A DNA stretch of 64,000 nucleotides from Podocnemis expansa (taxonomy: Eukaryota; Chordata; Testudines; Podocnemididae): the NCBI GenBank assembly GCA_007922195.1, contig ML682028.1, positions 16,308,700-16,372,699 on the forward strand, written 5' to 3'. Below, one piece after another: positions 61,694 to 64,000 of this stretch. The position numbers and the translations under genes are program-made. How positions within the stretch are numbered: position 1 is the first letter of the stretch; each line of letters begins with the position of its first letter. The notes beneath the pieces are model-generated. The model saw nothing but the letters and a program-made list of their open reading frames with translations, was not told the DNA's origin and ran no database searches.

Positions 61694-61701
61694 TTTTATT
61701 T

Positions 61702-62925
61702 TACCCTCACTGGCTGGGATCTCTCTTGTTGCATGTGATGTAGAGACTTCATTCAGGTAAAAAAGGTCAAATTTATTATTTGTTTGGCATTTCTTTTTAA
61801 ATTCAGCTGGAAGAGATCACCCAAAATTCACAATCTCTAGGAAGAATAGTCCATTATTAATATCTCCATTTCTTTTATTGCACCCCCTTAGTTTTGTTAG
61901 CCCCCCCAAAACAAATTCCCTTTGCCTTTGCTCTGAAAATAGGAACACATTCACAGCTGTTTGACCATCAGACTCTAACTCCTGTTCTGCTTTTGTAGAA
62001 TACAGTTTTGTTTTATTTTGTTTTAAGAAACAGATATAGAGCAGAAACATATCATACTGGTGGGCTAATTAGTGAAGTACACTATGGATTCTTAACCTAC
62101 CAACCTCAAACATTCAAAAAGCATGAATCAGCTCCCTCCACGTAATGAGATCGGCTTAAACATTGGAGTTTCTTTTTGTCAAATGCAAATTTTGAGTTCT
62201 TTTCATTTGCTTTCAGACGTTTGAAGCTTCAGGTTCCATATTTTCAAGCTTATCTCTGCAACTTGAAACTTACCTTTAAGAAAAAAGTTGAGATTCTCAA
62301 GTATAAAATGACCCAACAAGCTTGGTTTTCAAGCAAAACGTTTTCAAAAGGTGTTGTCAACAATGGTGGTTGCGATTACCCTGCTCCTCCCATATCACAA
62401 AAGCAGAGGCAGATCCTGGCATGGAAAACATTGAAAACTGAATGAGAGGATGTATTTGAGGTGGGAAAGCTTTAGAAACGACCTGACTGACCAGAAAAAT
62501 CAAAGCCAAAAACATCTGGTTGGTAGCAACTCAACAAAGGTTGGAACAGTCACATTTGAAAAGTATCATGACTTCAAATGGAGGCGACCTTTCTTGAGAT
62601 ATACTATTATATATGTTCTTTAATGAGATACACTGTCTCTGCTTACGAACTGGTTTTGAACTGTGCATAAATAGTTTCTTCACGTTAGTATTGTGAGGCT
62701 AATGGAAACATCATCTTTCTGAGTTCTTCCATCTGAGCAAACAGCTCCATCACCAGGGGGATGCAATCAAATGACAGCTGGATGCCATGTGTTGATATTT
62801 CCTGGGTCTGGACCTAAAACTCAAGACCTGTATTACTGCCTTGCCAGCAAGCGTGTAGAAAGCAGAGCAGGCCTGAGCTGAGCTCTCCCCATGCAGGAAC
62901 ACACAGCAGCTACAGGAAGGGACAG
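61702..62925. other. Intergenic, nothing recognised
   Basis: No exon signal, RNA gene or named repeat. The frame of 89 codons at 62176-62445 has no family resemblance. Confidence 0.45.
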
Positions 62926-63043
62926 ATTCCAAAGAGGTAACCCTGTTAGTCTTGTTCAGCAGAACAAACAGGGAGTCCTGCTGCACTTTTAAAGAGTAAC
63001 AAATTTATTTTTCACATGAGGGTGGGGCAGATTTTTCCCTAGC
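62926..63043. repeat. Fold-back repeat, single arm (cluster copy 1)
   Basis: TTCCAAAGAGGTAACCCTGT, TAGTCTTGTTCAGCAGAAC, GGAGTCCTGCTGCACTTTTA and AACAAATTTATTTTTCACAT. Confidence 0.85.
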
Positions 63044-63159
63044 CATCAGTGACTGTACAGCATGCACCTGTAACTCAGCATAGCCCAACTGCTGACCTTT
63101 ATGAAGCTTAGAGGGCCAAGCACCGGCCTTGCTGGCCTTACTATGTACAACATGAGAAA

Positions 63160-63292
63160 TTCCAAAGGGCCAGCCGTGTTAGTCTAGTAAAGCCAAAAAA
63201 GCAAGGAGTCTTGTGGCACTTAAAGACTAACAGATTTATTTATTGCATGAGCTTTCATGGGAGAATATCCCGCTTCATCAGACACTTTGAAG
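63160..63292. repeat. Fold-back repeat, single arm (cluster copy 2)
   Basis: TTCCAAAGGGCCAGCCGTGT, TAGTCTAGTAAAGCC with an A-rich run, GGAGTCTTGTGGCACTTAAA and GAGCTTTCATGGGAGAATAT with CTTCATCAGACAC. Confidence 0.88.
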
Positions 63293-63376
63293 AGGGAGAA
63301 CTTACAGAATTTGATGAAATAAATGCAGGGGGGTGTAAGAGATGGGATCAGGTCACACTGCAACATGGGAAATGTC

Positions 63377-63635
63377 TTTGGGACTTCCAAAGGGGTAATT
63401 GTATTGGTCTAGTTCAGCAAAACAAACAAGGAGTCTGGTGGTACTTTTTCAGACTAACAAATGTATTTATTGAATGAGCTCTTGTGGGAGAGAATCCCAC
63501 ACTTCAGGCATCTCCTGAAGTGGATTGGCTTCCATGAAACCTCATGCAATAAATAAATTTATTAGTCTTTATATTTGGCACAGGACTCCCTGTTGGTTTT
63601 GCTGAATCAGACTAACAGGAGTACCCCTCTGGAAT
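63377..63635. repeat. Fold-back repeat, full hairpin (cluster copy 3)
   Basis: Left end CTTCCAAAGGGGTAATTGTA; arm GAGTCTGGTGGTACTTTTTC; centre CACTTCAGGCATCTCCTGAAGTG region; right arm AATAAATTTATTAGTCTTTA and CACAGGACTCCCTG; right end GACTAACAGGAGTACCCCTC. Confidence 0.9.
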
Positions 63636-63840
63636 AGCTCCAAAGTGGCAGCTGTTAAGTCTAGTTCAGCAAAAAAAAAAGCAGAGTCCAGTGACCCTTA
63701 AAGACTACTAACAGATTTATTTATCACATGAGCTTTCATGGGAGAAAATCCCACTTCGTCAGACACTTGCAGGGTGGGATTTTCTCCCACAAAAACTCAC
63801 GCGATAAATAAATCTGTCAGTCTTTAAGTGCCATAGGACT
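63636..63840. repeat. Fold-back repeat, full hairpin (cluster copy 4)
   Basis: CTCCAAAGTGGCAGCTGTTA, then GACCCTTAAAGACTACTAAC, GAGCTTTCATGGGAGAAAAT, CCCACTTCGTCAGACAC, GGTGGGATTTTCTCCCAC and GTCAGTCTTTAAGTGCCATA. The central inverted words are nearly perfect. Confidence 0.9.
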
Positions 63841-64000
63841 AGGGCTACCAGATGCCAAAGCCTGGAAAGGAGGACAAGGAAGAACAAAAAGGAGGACATT
63901 GGAGAACACATGGAGAAAATATAGTATGAATGTAATGTTCTTCTGTTTTTAAGGGGCCTTGGAATGCTTTCCCCTAAAAATAGGGTGTTCTGGGGCACCC
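63841..64000. other. Window end, possible repeat
   Basis: AGGGCTACCAGATGCCAAAG with GGAGGACAAGGAAGAAC and GGAGGACATTGGAGAAC has short internal GGAGGACA repeats. It may be the start of another element, cut by the window edge. Confidence 0.35.

Noticed and set aside
55711..64000. Start of USP10
   Set aside because: It is expected from synteny, but I see no frame resembling the USP10 N-terminus or catalytic domain.
1..64000. A novel multi-gene system, CRISPR array or operon
   Set aside because: The window is an ordinary two-gene vertebrate locus. Regularly repeated words are transposon copies and microsatellites, with no spacer-repeat pattern and no clustered unknown genes.

Overview
This window is vertebrate nuclear DNA, most likely from a turtle. 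Both genes have spliced exons with GT-AG junctions. The intervening DNA is full of CR1 LINE 3' ends, MIR/tRNA-type SINEs, many small non-autonomous DNA transposons whose termini read like gggtatgtctaca, and hAT elements. In my recollection this mix is typical of turtles; a crocodilian is the main alternative. There is no prokaryotic, viral or CRISPR content.

Two protein-coding genes can be reconstructed completely. COTL1 (coactosin-like F-actin-binding protein, 142 aa) lies on the minus strand in four coding exons, 31028 down to 7491. Its probable 3' UTR runs to about 6.2 kb, and its promoter region lies at about 31.03-31.5 kb with a palindromic CRE (TGACGTCA). KLHL36 (BTB-BACK-Kelch protein, predicted CUL3 ubiquitin-ligase adaptor, 615 aa) lies on the plus strand in four coding exons, 39294-52866. 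At least one 5' non-coding exon must lie upstream, and the candidate poly(A) signals run out to 55.7 kb. The genes are divergent with about 8 kb between their start codons. This is the human 16q24.1 arrangement, so MEAK7 is expected to the left of the window and USP10 to the right; neither is visible here. I see no functional link between the two genes beyond adjacency.

Layout: 1-6.2 kb intergenic; 6.2-31.5 kb COTL1 with two long introns of about 11-12 kb; 31.5-39.3 kb intergenic, holding a 10-N assembly gap and several transposons; 39.3-55.7 kb KLHL36; 55.7-64 kb intergenic, holding a CR1 with a GC-rich insertion and, in the last 1.1 kb, a nest of fold-back repeats.

I found no undescribed gene system. 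The observations most worth following are: an antisense CR1 that ends within about 10-20 nt of the KLHL36 second coding exon and seems to supply its splice-acceptor region; a near-duplicate sequence flanking the assembly gap; six short hAT elements with 8-bp target duplications that all centre on TA; and a 46-bp fold-back-repeat fragment bounded by a perfect 13-bp target duplication, which does not fit a DNA-transposon mechanism.
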